A model generated the notes under the pieces. It was given only the letters and a program-made list of their open reading frames with translations. It did not search any database and was not told the origin of the DNA. DNA of 64,000 nucleotides from VMSU01 sp031400755 (GTDB lineage Bacteria > Desulfobacterota > Desulfobulbia > Desulfobulbales > VMSU01): positions 5,004 through 69,003 of the forward strand of contig JANNQL010000046.1 in NCBI GenBank assembly GCA_031400755.1, given 5' to 3'. Both the position numbers and the translations under genes were made by a program. Below are positions 16,104 to 24,911 of this stretch, piece after piece; position 1 is the stretch's first letter, and every line of letters starts with the position of its first letter.

Positions 16104-16499
16104 ATGAAGAAAACTCTAAAAAACGGGGCTGACCTTGATCGGCTGGAGACCTGGTGCAAATACAAAAAAAGCCTGTGCCGTGATTGCCGCGCCAGTTGCT
16201 GTACTATGCCGGTCGAGGTGCGGGTGAGCGATCTGATCCTTATGGGCGCCTTGGATGCTTTTGAGTCCGAGGGGCCGGCCAAACTCATCGCCAAGCGCTT
16301 GAAGAAGGCTGGGATAATAGCCCACTTCAATTTTAAGACCGAGAGATTCACCCTGGTGCGTTTGGCGAATGACGACTGCATCTATCTGGACGGTCTGACC
16401 CGCCGTTGCACCATCTATGAAACGCGCCCGGACACCTGCCGAAACCACCCGCAGATCGGCCCGCGTCCTGGGTATTGTGCCTATGTTCCGGCAAGGTGA
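16104..16499 (+). CDS. YkgJ-family cysteine cluster protein
   Basis: The product, 131 residues from ATG 16104, belongs to the YkgJ/UPF0153 group: CRDCRASCC near the N-terminus, C.YLDGLTRRCTIYETRPDTCRNHP and a late Cys. The seven or eight cysteines probably hold a metal or Fe-S centre; function in the family is not established. ATG 16104 has GGAAGG five bases before it; an ATG at 16086 overlapping the livF stop is the alternative. It is the last gene of the liv operon, but a role in transport is not indicated. Confidence 0.8.
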   Translation: MKKTLKNGADLDRLETWCKYKKSLCRDCRASCCTMPVEVRVSDLILMGALDAFESEGPAKLIAKRLKKAGIIAHFNFKTERFTLVRLANDDCIYLDGLTRRCTIYETRPDTCRNHPQIGPRPGYCAYVPAR

Positions 16500-16598
16500 C
16501 CACCGTTAAGTGCTCGTCAGTGCCATATAAACATCTGCCTTGTACCCTGCTGTTTGCATAGCCCGCGAAGGCGGGAAGCCGGACTTTTGGTGACGACA

Positions 16599-16988
16599 TC
16601 ACCCTTTGGGGTGTAAGTTGGCGCGATGATACTTGATTATGGCTTGATTCAACTCTGCGGGGATAAAAGGTTTTATGATATAGCCTTGAATGCCTAGCTT
16701 GGCGCAGGCAATGACATCATCTTTGTCAGAAGCCGAAGTGATCATAATGATGGTGGTGCGATGATCTTGGTGCTTGGTGCGGATGGTCTTTAATACTTCG
16801 TAGCCATTAACGATCGGCATGTTCAAATCAAGCAGAATAATGTCAGGCTTTAAAGTTTCATAGGCGGCCAGGGCAAGTTCGCCATCGGCAACGATCTGTT
16901 TTACATAGAGGGCGTCCGAGATTTCCTTTGCATAAAAAAGCTGCATGGCCTTGGAGTCATCAGCGATTAGTATTTTTTGTTTAGGCAT
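16599..16988 (-). CDS. Single-domain response regulator (CheY-like)
   Basis: The 129-residue product is a lone receiver domain: acidic pair Asp10-Asp11, phospho-acceptor Asp54 in LLDLNMP, Thr84-Ser85 switch and Lys106 in IKPF, all intact. There is no output domain. It lies 15 bp after the 355-residue unknown gene and probably forms an operon with it and the 148-residue gene. Flagellin is encoded just upstream of this operon, so a motility-related partner role is possible, but CheA or a kinase is absent nearby. Confidence 0.9.
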   Translation of the reverse strand: MPKQKILIADDSKAMQLFYAKEISDALYVKQIVADGELALAAYETLKPDIILLDLNMPIVNGYEVLKTIRTKHQDHRTTIIMITSASDKDDVIACAKLGIQGYIIKPFIPAELNQAIIKYHRANLHPKG

Positions 16989-17003
16989 AAGTTTTAAAAC
17001 CCC

Positions 17004-18071
17004 TCAGTCGGCGGAATAGATGGTGTTGTAGCGCAGTGGGTAAGCGTCCTGGTGTTCAGGCATTGGCAGGAGCAGCTGGTCATGAATGGTGAGCCACTGA
17101 TAATCGGGCTGTAATTTGCGTAATTTGCCATCCTCGGGCGTCTTGGAGTACGAAGAATTGCGGTAGACGACATGGAGGATGCCCACGCCGTGGCTGTCGC
17201 ATAGATGGACCAGGTAGCGATCGCAGAAGGTGTCGAAGGGGACCTGGTGGTCATGGGCCATTTTGTAGAGATCAGTAAGGGGGATGCGGATCAAGACGAA
17301 TTTGCTGACCCCGCGTTCGCTGATCCTGATCAGGGTTCTGGCCTCGGCGCTGGAGACATAGACCGTTGAGATGAAATTCATCCTTTTTAAGAATTGGGCC
17401 GCCACCACCGCTGCGGTCCGTCGACCGCCCACGGTGTGATGAAAGCCGTAATTCTCAAAAAGCTTGTGGTGGAGGTGTTCGGCGTACTGCTCGCCATTTT
17501 CGTAGAGGTCCTTGGCAACATAGCGCAGATGGGTGGCCATGTCTTCGGTGGCGTTGTCGATAGGCCAGTCAACCCGGACATGAAAATGGGTCATCATGTA
17601 ACGGGACTGGTGCTTGATTGATGGGTCGTTCTGGATGAGCAGCGCGTAATCAACCGGACTCAGATCTTTGACCATTGTGGTGAATGACGGATTGTCGAAG
17701 TACTTGAGGTTGTGCGTGTAATTTTTGTGGAGCGTCAGGTAGGGAATTTTTTCGATGGTCTCCTTGGTCATTTTATTGGAGTCGAAAAAACGGATATACT
17801 TTTTATGCTCGGCCGGGATTGTGCCTTCGCAGAAGATGATAAAAAAATGGTTATGATGGGCGTACTCCTGCTCCGAGACTCTGGCCCTGGGTTTTAATTC
17901 CCTTTTTTGGACAAATGGATAGGGTTCACCCGCCTTGGAGAAATTCCAGTAGGAGTCGATGAGGGCCAATTTGACCAGGTTCATGTCGAGCTGGTCCCTT
18001 AGAACTTCGTACAGTGAGCGTCGCAGGCGTAATTTTAACCCGAGATGATATCGGTAGGGCCAACTCAGCAT
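17004..18071 (-). CDS. Unrecognised 355-residue protein
   Basis: I do not recognise a family. The sequence is soluble-looking, with no signal peptide or membrane helix, and rich in His, Tyr and Phe. Notable segments are HNHFFIIFCEGTIP, MMTHFHVRVDWPIDNATEDMATHLRYVAKDLYENGEQYAEHLHHKLF, a hydrophobic-basic stretch GGRRTAAVVAAQFLKRMNF and FCDRYLVHLCDSHGVGILHVVYR. The gene starts 1 bp after the stop of the 148-residue gene and ends 15 bp before the receiver gene, so the three are very probably one transcript. A signalling role beside the receiver is inference only. Confidence 0.8.
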   Translation of the reverse strand: MLSWPYRYHLGLKLRLRRSLYEVLRDQLDMNLVKLALIDSYWNFSKAGEPYPFVQKRELKPRARVSEQEYAHHNHFFIIFCEGTIPAEHKKYIRFFDSNKMTKETIEKIPYLTLHKNYTHNLKYFDNPSFTTMVKDLSPVDYALLIQNDPSIKHQSRYMMTHFHVRVDWPIDNATEDMATHLRYVAKDLYENGEQYAEHLHHKLFENYGFHHTVGGRRTAAVVAAQFLKRMNFISTVYVSSAEARTLIRISERGVSKFVLIRIPLTDLYKMAHDHQVPFDTFCDRYLVHLCDSHGVGILHVVYRNSSYSKTPEDGKLRKLQPDYQWLTIHDQLLLPMPEHQDAYPLRYNTIYSAD

Positions 18072-18072
18072 T

Positions 18073-18510
18073 TTATTGGCCTCGCGGCCGTTCTTTTTTG
18101 ACTGACGTTTGGTCTGAGGTGTAGTAGTGGAAGTTGGTCATAGGCTGTGATTGGACGGCCATTAAGGTCTTTTTTGCCAGGTTGGCGATATCGTATTTTT
18201 TCATGTTTTTAAGTTCCGGTAGCCGAAAGATCGGGTCACCATTCTGGCGCTGGATATCATCAGTCTCAGCGTCTGAGTCGAAAACACCTAGGAGATAGGC
18301 CGCAAGTAGCGTTTTTTCGGCCCCGAAAATGATTCGGCGGAGGTTGGCTTTTTTTATTTCTGCAATTGCGCCATCACAGTTGCAGAGAGCGCTGCCGGTC
18401 CCGTCATAATTGAAGGCGATGACCGTGATCGTCTGGTGCTCGGCAAAATATTCGTCAAACAAGATATTCTGCAGTTTGACGTCCTTGGTGAACGTGATTG
18501 CGGTCTTCAT
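18073..18510 (-). CDS. Unrecognised 145-residue protein
   Basis: From ATG 18510 the product is 145 residues (148 from an alternative ATG at 18519). No family is recognised. It looks alpha/beta and soluble: KLQNILFDEYFAEHQTITVIAFNYDGTG, then ANLRRIIFGAEKTLLAAYLLGVFDSD. The tail is polar and basic. It is the first gene of a three-gene operon with the 355-residue unknown protein and a CheY-like receiver. The alternating hydrophobic pattern near the N-terminus is compatible with a receiver-like or Rossmann fold, but key residues are not evident. Confidence 0.75.
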   Translation of the reverse strand: MKTAITFTKDVKLQNILFDEYFAEHQTITVIAFNYDGTGSALCNCDGAIAEIKKANLRRIIFGAEKTLLAAYLLGVFDSDAETDDIQRQNGDPIFRLPELKNMKKYDIANLAKKTLMAVQSQPMTNFHYYTSDQTSVKKERPRGQ

Positions 18511-18676
18511 TGGCATCACCTGTTGTCGGGTTTGGATAAAAGTGTATGGAGGCTTGTGGCGTGCTCATGCGGAAATTTGATGCAAATGTTGGAGCGATAT
18601 TACAGGCCGAAACCTGTCTGGGCCGTTGCATCAGCAGTTTTTAAGCAAAGGACGACCACCAGGCATCAGCATGAGG

Positions 18677-18722
18677 TTCTTTCATTAGACAATGACAGGC
18701 GTTAGCCTGTCAACTGAAAGAA
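18677..18722. ncRNA. Two-tier hairpin in an intergenic region
   Basis: An inner perfect stem TGACAGGC(18693-18700)/GCCTGTCA(18705-18712) with a GTTA loop is enclosed by an outer perfect stem TTCTTTCA(18677-18684)/TGAAAGAA(18715-18722). It has no T-run, so it is not a standard terminator. It lies between flagellin and the unknown operon and could be a leader structure or small RNA (inference). The rest of 18520-18911 shows no gene. Confidence 0.35.
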
Positions 18723-18911
18723 TGAAGCGCGGAATAATTTTGTCGATTATGGAAGAATTGGCGGTGCGTTGCGGGAGGTTTAGTCCCTTTCTGGTTTTAT
18801 TGTGACAATTTGTGACCAAAAAGATGGCGTAACCTAGTGCCGGAAAGGGATTACAGTCAATAGGGACTTGTCCTCCTCAAGGGGGGCTGAAAATAGTCCA
18901 GTTTGTCGGGG

Positions 18912-19757
18912 CTAGGAAAGTCCCTGAAGCAGATTTAAGACGTTCTTTTTGCTGGAGTTGGCCTGGGTGGCCGCAAAGATCTGGGCCTTGTTCAAAGAAT
19001 CCATTATGGAAAAGTTGGCCGATTCCTCGGCAATATCAAGGTCGCGGATGGTTGATTCGGCAGCCAGGGTGTTGATCCGTGAGGTTGCGAGGTTGGAGAT
19101 GGTTGAGATTAGCTGGTTCTGCCGGGAGCCTACATCGGCGCGCATGGCATTAATTTGGCCCATGGCCGCATCGGCGATGCCCAAAGCATCTTGGGCACCT
19201 TGATCGGTGAGGACATTGACCTCTGCCAGAGTGCCAAGTTCTTGATCGCCTAGTTGTTTGGGCTGGATGGAGCCCAAGGAAAAAGCCGTTGACTCACTGG
19301 CGGTGGGGCCAACTTGAAAGTTTTTGTCGGTGAAGCCACCGGCCAGGAGTTGCTGGCCATTATAGGTCGTGTTTTTGGAAAGGTTGTCTAACTGGCTTAA
19401 GGACTTTTGGATGTTCGACTGCAGGGCCTGCCGGCTTTCGGTTGATTGGCTGCCATTGGCTGCCTGCAGGGCCTGGACCCGGATGGAACTGATTAGCTCG
19501 CTGGCCTGGCCCAAGGCCCCATCGGCTATCTGGGCAATCGAAATGGCGTCATTGGCATTGCGCATGGACATGCCATAGCCCCTGGCCTGACTGCCAAGAT
19601 TATCGGCAATGGTGAGACCTGAGGCATCGTCGCTGGCCTTGTTCAAGCGGCTGCCACTGGCGAGTTTCTCCAGGGAGGCAAAGAGGTTCTTCTGAGTCTT
19701 CTGGAGTTGATTGCTTGAAAAGAGGCCCGAGGTGTTATTTATGATAGATAAAGTCAT
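18912..19757 (-). CDS. fliC: Flagellin
   Basis: The 281-residue product has the conserved N-terminal D0/D1 (SSNQLQKTQKNLFASLEKLASGSRLNKASDDASGLTIAD) and C-terminal D1/D0 (DLDIAEESANFSIMDSLNKAQIFAATQANSSKKNVLNLL) helices of flagellin, joined by a short middle of about 100 residues, so the surface-exposed D2/D3 domains are missing or minimal. It polymerises as the flagellar filament. ATG 19757 has an excellent AGGAGGG site. It is an isolated filament gene with no other flagellar gene in the window; membrane glycosyltransferase genes start 160 bp away on the other strand. Confidence 0.93.
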   Translation of the reverse strand: MTLSIINNTSGLFSSNQLQKTQKNLFASLEKLASGSRLNKASDDASGLTIADNLGSQARGYGMSMRNANDAISIAQIADGALGQASELISSIRVQALQAANGSQSTESRQALQSNIQKSLSQLDNLSKNTTYNGQQLLAGGFTDKNFQVGPTASESTAFSLGSIQPKQLGDQELGTLAEVNVLTDQGAQDALGIADAAMGQINAMRADVGSRQNQLISTISNLATSRINTLAAESTIRDLDIAEESANFSIMDSLNKAQIFAATQANSSKKNVLNLLQGLS

Positions 19758-19917
19758 TATGGTCCCTCCTGGATGATTTTTCAGAAATCCTTTCTTCTCA
19801 ATAGTATAATGCCGGAAATTCAAAAAGAAAAGCGTCAAAAATGGTGCTTGGCGAAATTGTTGTGGTCTGATAAGTTAAAAAACAATTGTATATAATAATT
19901 TAGCGGATTCATTCACA

Positions 19918-21402
19918 ATGTCCAATAGTCACCGTAGCAACAGAGGTAATGATAATCAGGCCGGGCTGTGCTCTGCGGCCAAGGCCGAAGGCATATTTTT
20001 CTGGATAATGATGGCCTGTTTTGGCGTTAAGGCCATGTTTTTTGCCCTGCGGATCAGGGAGAGGGTATTCCCTGACGAGGCCTCCTGGTATGGAATGGTC
20101 CAGGTCTTTTCCCGTTCCAGACTTCTGCCGGTTGATTCGCCAGAGTCCTACCCACTTGGCCTTATAACCCATCTCCCTACACTTTATTTTTACCTGATGG
20201 GCAAGGTGCTGGCCGGCAATTTTTGGCCGATTGATGATCTGGTTTTTTTGAGGGTGGTCAATGTCGTGTTTGGAGTGTTGACGGTCAGCTTTGCCTGGCG
20301 GTTGGCTCGACTCATGGGCTTGTCTTTAGCGGTTAGATGCCTTTTTATGGTCATGTTGACCAACACGGTGATGTTCACCTTTATCTCCGGTGCGGTCAAT
20401 TATGATAATCTTTCCACTCTGCTTGCGGTTCTGTCAATTTATTATCTGATTCGGTTCATGCAGGGGCGGTCGGCCTGCCATCTTCTGCTGTCTTTTCTTT
20501 TTATTCTGGCTGGGATGCTGACCAAGATTGTTATGTTGCCTTATGGCCTGGCCTTGGTCTTGGTGGTCTTTTTTCATGAACGAGGCAGTCTGTTTTTTTT
20601 CTTGAAATCATTGCCTTCCTGGCTTGCCGCTTTGCGGTGGCGAGAGGCTGCTTTTTTGGCGTTGTGTCTGGCTGGACTTGCTGCCAATTTGACTCTGTAT
20701 GGCGGCAACAAAATACGCTTCGGTGTCTTACTGCCCAGCATGGACAAGGTGTTGCCGGTTGAGGATTGTTTGAAAAATCGACTGTTCACCCGGGACTATG
20801 TGGTGCGCCAGTTCAAGGCGATGAAGTTGACCATGCTCGACGCCCAGCGACTTGCCCTCTCGATTCGCGATCCAGGCGACCGTGCTACGGCCTGGAACCA
20901 GCTGGCCGAGGCGGAGAAAAGAAAAAAACAAGCTCCGGAAAAGCTTATGGGGCGCTGGCAGTACGCCGTAGAGTGGGTCCAGGTCATTGTGGCCAGGACA
21001 TACAGCGTGGCGGCCCATCAATCCATCTTCAAATATGAGAAGGACTTTTACCCATATTACGCGGTCTTTGTCCTGGCGGCGCTTATGTGGTTTTGCCGTT
21101 TCCGGGATTTACTGAGGCCTGGCATAGGTGGTGTTGGCTTTATTGTTCTTTTTTACACCATGATTTTGATGCAAGGGGTGAATTATCCGATTTATCGTAG
21201 CAGTGGATTTTCAGGGTTGGCGTTGACCGGGCGTTATATGTTCCCTGTCCTGGTTCCGTTGTATCTGCTTACCGCCCACGCCCTGCTCTCCCAAATGCCG
21301 CGCTGGTGGCAGATAACAGTCGGGCTGGCGGTCGGTATCTTTTTTGTCGGGGGGGAGTTTCCTTGGTTTTTACGGCAAGCAGGCCCGGAATGGTATTTTT
21401 AG
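19918..21402 (+). CDS. GT-C type membrane glycosyltransferase-like protein
   Basis: The 494-residue product has about ten membrane helices. An acidic motif FPDEASW follows the first helix (about residue 52), in the place of the catalytic acidic residues of GT-C glycosyltransferases that use lipid-linked sugars (compare DUF2142 and PMT families). A large polar loop (about 265-340) lies on the presumed outer face. It heads a five-gene plus-strand run with short gaps. A sugar-transfer role on surface glycans or proteins is inferred from fold and context. The start is an ATG with no clear ribosome site. Confidence 0.75.
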   Translation: MSNSHRSNRGNDNQAGLCSAAKAEGIFFWIMMACFGVKAMFFALRIRERVFPDEASWYGMVQVFSRSRLLPVDSPESYPLGLITHLPTLYFYLMGKVLAGNFWPIDDLVFLRVVNVVFGVLTVSFAWRLARLMGLSLAVRCLFMVMLTNTVMFTFISGAVNYDNLSTLLAVLSIYYLIRFMQGRSACHLLLSFLFILAGMLTKIVMLPYGLALVLVVFFHERGSLFFFLKSLPSWLAALRWREAAFLALCLAGLAANLTLYGGNKIRFGVLLPSMDKVLPVEDCLKNRLFTRDYVVRQFKAMKLTMLDAQRLALSIRDPGDRATAWNQLAEAEKRKKQAPEKLMGRWQYAVEWVQVIVARTYSVAAHQSIFKYEKDFYPYYAVFVLAALMWFCRFRDLLRPGIGGVGFIVLFYTMILMQGVNYPIYRSSGFSGLALTGRYMFPVLVPLYLLTAHALLSQMPRWWQITVGLAVGIFFVGGEFPWFLRQAGPEWYF

Positions 21403-21420
21403 ACGGCAAGGGATTATAAG

Positions 21421-23034
21421 GTGCAGGGAGATAAAAGGTATAACATAGGCCCAGATGTCTGGCCGTGGCTGTCAGTCGTACTGATCATGCTGGGGGCGGC
21501 CTGGTTGCGTTGGCACCTCCTTGATGTCCCCTTGGAGCGGGATGAGGGCGAGTATGCCTATGGCGGCCAGCTTCTGCTGCAAGGGGTCCCCCCCTATCAG
21601 CTTCTCTACAATATGAAGCTGCCCGGCATTTACGCGGTCTACGCCCTGGTGCTGGCCCTTTTTGGGCAGAGCCAGACGGGGGTGCATCTTGGTCTGCTTG
21701 TTGTGAATGCGGTAAGCATCCTGCTGGTTTTTTTGTTGGGCCGCAAGGTCTCAGGCCCGTTGGCAGGGCTTGCCGCTGCTGCGGTCTTTGCGGTATTGTC
21801 GGTCGGGCAGCCTGTCCAGGGAGTCTTTGCCAATGCCGAGCATTTTGTCCTGCTGCCAGCCCTGGCCGGTCTGCTGCTCCTCTTGCTTGGGCTTGATTTG
21901 AAACGGTCTTGGCTGGTCTTTTTGGCCGGCGTGCTGCTGGGGTGTGGGGTCTTGATCAAGCAGCATGGGGCGCTTTTTGTCGTGTGTGGCGGGCTCTATC
22001 TTGGACTGGATGGGTGGTCCCGGCGCCTTTCTTTGCGGGATTGTGCCCGCCAAGCGCAACTCTTGGTCGGCGGTGCTGTCCTGCCTTATCTGGTCACCTG
22101 TCTTTTTTTGTTGAAGGCCGGGGTCTTCCCACAGTTCTGGTTTTGGACCGTTGACTACGCCAAGGCCTATAGCAGTCAGATCTCATGGTCAGCGGCCTGG
22201 CTCAATTTGAGCGATAGGGCAGCGACATTGGCTGCTGCTGCCCCTTTAGTTTGGTTGGCTACGGCCCTTGGCGTGCTTGCTTGTCTGGCCCGTCAGCAAG
22301 AGTTACGGCATAAGGTCTTTATTTTGGGTTTTGCCCTGTGTTCATTTTTGGCGGTCTGCCCTGGTTTTTTTTTCAGGCCCCATTATTTTATTTTATTGTT
22401 GCCTGGGGCGGCGCTCCTGGCTGGCATTGCCATTGAATCTGCGGCCACGCTCATCATTGGAGGCCAAAGGCAGCTTCAGCATTTTTGTCTGACCTTTGCC
22501 ATCCTTGGCCTCTGTCTGGGCGCAACGTTTTACCAACAGCGTCAGTTTTTGTTCCAGTTTTCTCCTGCTCAGGCAAGTCAAGATACCTACTGGCCGAACC
22601 CTTTTAATGAATCACTGGAAATCGCCCGTTTTATCCGTTCAAACAGTAAGCCAGCGGACACCATCGCCATAATTGGCTCCGAGCCGCAGATTTTCTTTTA
22701 TGCCGGTCGGCGGTCGGCAACGGGCTATATTTATATGTATCCTCTCATGGAGGGGCATGAATTCGCCCTGACCATGCAGCAACGCTTGATTGACGAGGTC
22801 GAGCGGGCCGCACCTGAGTATCTCCTCTTTGTACGAATTCCATTGTCATGGCTGCAACAGCCTGACTCCAAGACCTTAATTTATGACTGGTTCGCAGGGT
22901 ACAAGGAAAAATATCAACGGGTCGGGATGATTGAAATTTTTGAGAAATCAAGCCGTTATTCATGGCTTTCTGATGTCCATTGGCCGCCGACAACTCCCTA
23001 TTGGATCGAGGTCTTGCGGAAAAAAGGTTCCTGA
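21421..23034 (+). CDS. Glycosyltransferase family 39-like membrane protein
   Basis: The 537-residue product starts with GTG at 21421. It resembles the PMT/ArnT group: first helix, then PLERDEGEYAYGGQLLLQG (about 39-57) with the paired acidic residues expected in the first periplasmic loop, followed by many membrane helices and a C-terminal soluble domain with IAIIGSEPQIFFYAGRRSATGYIYMYPL. Such enzymes move sugars from polyprenyl carriers to lipid A, glycans or proteins. It lies 18 bp after the first GT-C gene and before a GT2 gene that could make the lipid-linked donor. Confidence 0.85.
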   Translation: MQGDKRYNIGPDVWPWLSVVLIMLGAAWLRWHLLDVPLERDEGEYAYGGQLLLQGVPPYQLLYNMKLPGIYAVYALVLALFGQSQTGVHLGLLVVNAVSILLVFLLGRKVSGPLAGLAAAAVFAVLSVGQPVQGVFANAEHFVLLPALAGLLLLLLGLDLKRSWLVFLAGVLLGCGVLIKQHGALFVVCGGLYLGLDGWSRRLSLRDCARQAQLLVGGAVLPYLVTCLFLLKAGVFPQFWFWTVDYAKAYSSQISWSAAWLNLSDRAATLAAAAPLVWLATALGVLACLARQQELRHKVFILGFALCSFLAVCPGFFFRPHYFILLLPGAALLAGIAIESAATLIIGGQRQLQHFCLTFAILGLCLGATFYQQRQFLFQFSPAQASQDTYWPNPFNESLEIARFIRSNSKPADTIAIIGSEPQIFFYAGRRSATGYIYMYPLMEGHEFALTMQQRLIDEVERAAPEYLLFVRIPLSWLQQPDSKTLIYDWFAGYKEKYQRVGMIEIFEKSSRYSWLSDVHWPPTTPYWIEVLRKKGS

Positions 23035-23067
23035 ACAGTTATCCTGAATCTAAGAAGGGAGGACAAG

Positions 23068-23826
23068 GTGTATCAAGGGAAAAAAATTGTGGTGGTCATG
23101 CCGGCCTATAACGCGGCGGAGACTTTGCTTGCGACCTATAACGAGGTCATGGCCCAGGGGATAGTCGATCTGGTGATTGTCGTTGACGATGCCAGCCGGG
23201 ACCAGACGGCGAGTTTGGCCCGGACCTTGGCCAAGACCCGGGTCTACGTCCACGAGAAGAACAAGGGCTACGGCGCCAACCAGAAATCATGTTACCGGAT
23301 CGCCTTGGAGGAGGGTGGGGACATCGTCATTATGGTCCACCCTGATTACCAATACACCCCGATGTTGATCCCGGCCATGGCCTCAATGATTGGCAACGGC
23401 CTGTACCATTGCGTATTGGGCTCCAGGATTCTTGGGGGGCAGGCCTTGAAAGGTGGGATGCCAATCTGGAAATATGTTGCTAATCGATTTCTTACCCTTT
23501 TTGAAAATATTCTGCTGGGCGCCAAACTGTCGGAGTATCACACTGGGTATCGGGCCTTTTCCAGGGAACTCTTGGAGCGAATTGATCTGCATCGGAATTC
23601 AGACGATTTTGTCTTTGATAACCAGATGCTGGCCCAGGTCCTCTGGCAGGGTCACACCATTGCCGAGGTGAGCTGTCCCACCAAGTATTTCGCCGAGGCA
23701 TCTTCGATTAACCTCTCTCGCAGTGTGACCTACGGCATCGGCTGTTTGCGTACAGCCATCACCTATCGTTTAGCGTCTTTGGGTTTAGTTCGGTCGGATT
23801 TGTTTCCCGAAGGAGGAGAGTTTTGA
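23068..23826 (+). CDS. Family 2 glycosyltransferase (polyprenyl-phosphate sugar synthase type)
   Basis: The 252-residue product, GTG start with AAGGGAGG upstream, has the GT2 fold: VVVMPAYNAAETL, IVVDDASRDQT, NKGYGANQK and the MVHPDYQY metal-binding region in place of the usual DxD, then GSRILGG. A variant QMLAQVLWQGH follows. It has no C-terminal membrane pair. It resembles dolichol-phosphate-mannose-synthase-like enzymes, which charge a lipid carrier with sugar, so it may feed the two preceding GT-C proteins (inference). Confidence 0.88.
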   Translation: MYQGKKIVVVMPAYNAAETLLATYNEVMAQGIVDLVIVVDDASRDQTASLARTLAKTRVYVHEKNKGYGANQKSCYRIALEEGGDIVIMVHPDYQYTPMLIPAMASMIGNGLYHCVLGSRILGGQALKGGMPIWKYVANRFLTLFENILLGAKLSEYHTGYRAFSRELLERIDLHRNSDDFVFDNQMLAQVLWQGHTIAEVSCPTKYFAEASSINLSRSVTYGIGCLRTAITYRLASLGLVRSDLFPEGGEF

Positions 23827-23858
23827 TGGCGTCGCAAAAAACTATTATCATATAAAAT

Positions 23859-24911
23859 ATGCCAGACATTCGTTCTTACCTGATAACAACAATGCTTTTT
23901 GTCAGCATTCTTTTGAACGCTAATCATGGCAATGCCTCTTCGCTTCCTCCTGGAAAGTGTGAAAAGGGTGATTGTCAGGACGGGCAGGGTATGATGGTTT
24001 TTGCCAATGGGGACAAGTATGTCGGTCAGTTTGGCAATGGTTTGGCTGAGGGCAACGGCGCCATAATTTTTAATGATGGAATCGTTCAGGAGGGGCTGTT
24101 CATGAAGGGCCTTTCTATGGGTAATGGCACCAGGATTGAAAAGGACGGCAGCAAGTATGTCGGCCAGTTTTATAACGGTCAAGCCAATGGCGTGGGTAAA
24201 AAAATCATGGCAGATGGTTCTCATTACGAAGGGCTTTGGCGCAACGGTGAATTCTTTCGGGGCAATGGCCTGAAGATCGAGGCGGATGGCAGGCGTTATG
24301 ACGGCGAGTTTAAAGATAAAATATTTCATGGCCAAGGCCTGTTGTCCGAGGCCGATGGCACGACTTTCGAGGGTATCTTTAAGGACGGGAAACTTGAGGG
24401 TGCGGGGAAGAAAACCCTCGACGATGGGACCGTTTATAATGGTATGTTCAAGGCAGCTACCTACCATGGCCGAGGTACTCTGGTCATGGCCAATGGCACT
24501 CGGTTTGAGGGGGAGTTCCGGGATGGTGAGTACTTTGGTCAGGGGGTCATGACTTGGCGGGATGGCCGGAAATACAAGGGAGAGTTCGAGAAAGGGCAAT
24601 TCAAGGGCCAGGGGGTATTGACCTCGGCCAATGGCACTGAATATCGGGGTATGTTCAATGATGGCAAGTACAATGGCCGAGGGGTGCTGGTCAGCAAGGA
24701 TGGAGAACGCCTGGAGGGCGATTTTGTTGGTGATGTCTATCTGGAAAATAATGACCACAAGGTCGCGATTATGGATGAACCGATCATAGTCGATCAGGGG
24801 GGGAAGTCCCCTCCTTCACCAGTGCAAAAGGATGTCGAACCACTGGACACGCCACCCCAGACATCTGCTCCCGAAGGTGAGACGCTCATGGACAGGGAAA
24901 AGGGCAAATGA
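23859..24911 (+). CDS. Secreted MORN-repeat protein
   Basis: The 350-residue product has an N-terminal hydrophobic signal (to about residue 27, NASS) and then about ten tandem MORN-like repeats of 23 residues (units such as G.YVGQF.NG...G.G....DG), residues about 45-290, followed by a Pro-rich polar tail. MORN repeats form extended beta-hairpin rods used in protein or lipid contact. It lies 32 bp after the GT2 gene and overlaps the DUF1566 gene by 4 bp. The antisense strand stays open through the repeats because of their regular codon pattern; that frame is not a gene. Confidence 0.88.
   Translation: MPDIRSYLITTMLFVSILLNANHGNASSLPPGKCEKGDCQDGQGMMVFANGDKYVGQFGNGLAEGNGAIIFNDGIVQEGLFMKGLSMGNGTRIEKDGSKYVGQFYNGQANGVGKKIMADGSHYEGLWRNGEFFRGNGLKIEADGRRYDGEFKDKIFHGQGLLSEADGTTFEGIFKDGKLEGAGKKTLDDGTVYNGMFKAATYHGRGTLVMANGTRFEGEFRDGEYFGQGVMTWRDGRKYKGEFEKGQFKGQGVLTSANGTEYRGMFNDGKYNGRGVLVSKDGERLEGDFVGDVYLENNDHKVAIMDEPIIVDQGGKSPPSPVQKDVEPLDTPPQTSAPEGETLMDREKGK

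Noticed and set aside
19758..19917. Sigma-28 or sigma-54 promoter for flagellin
   Set aside because: No sequence with the expected boxes and spacing could be supported.
23763..24758. 331-codon open frame antisense to the MORN gene
   Set aside because: It is the mirror of a 69-base repeat with regular codon use, which keeps the opposite strand open. It has no ribosome site, signal or family resemblance.
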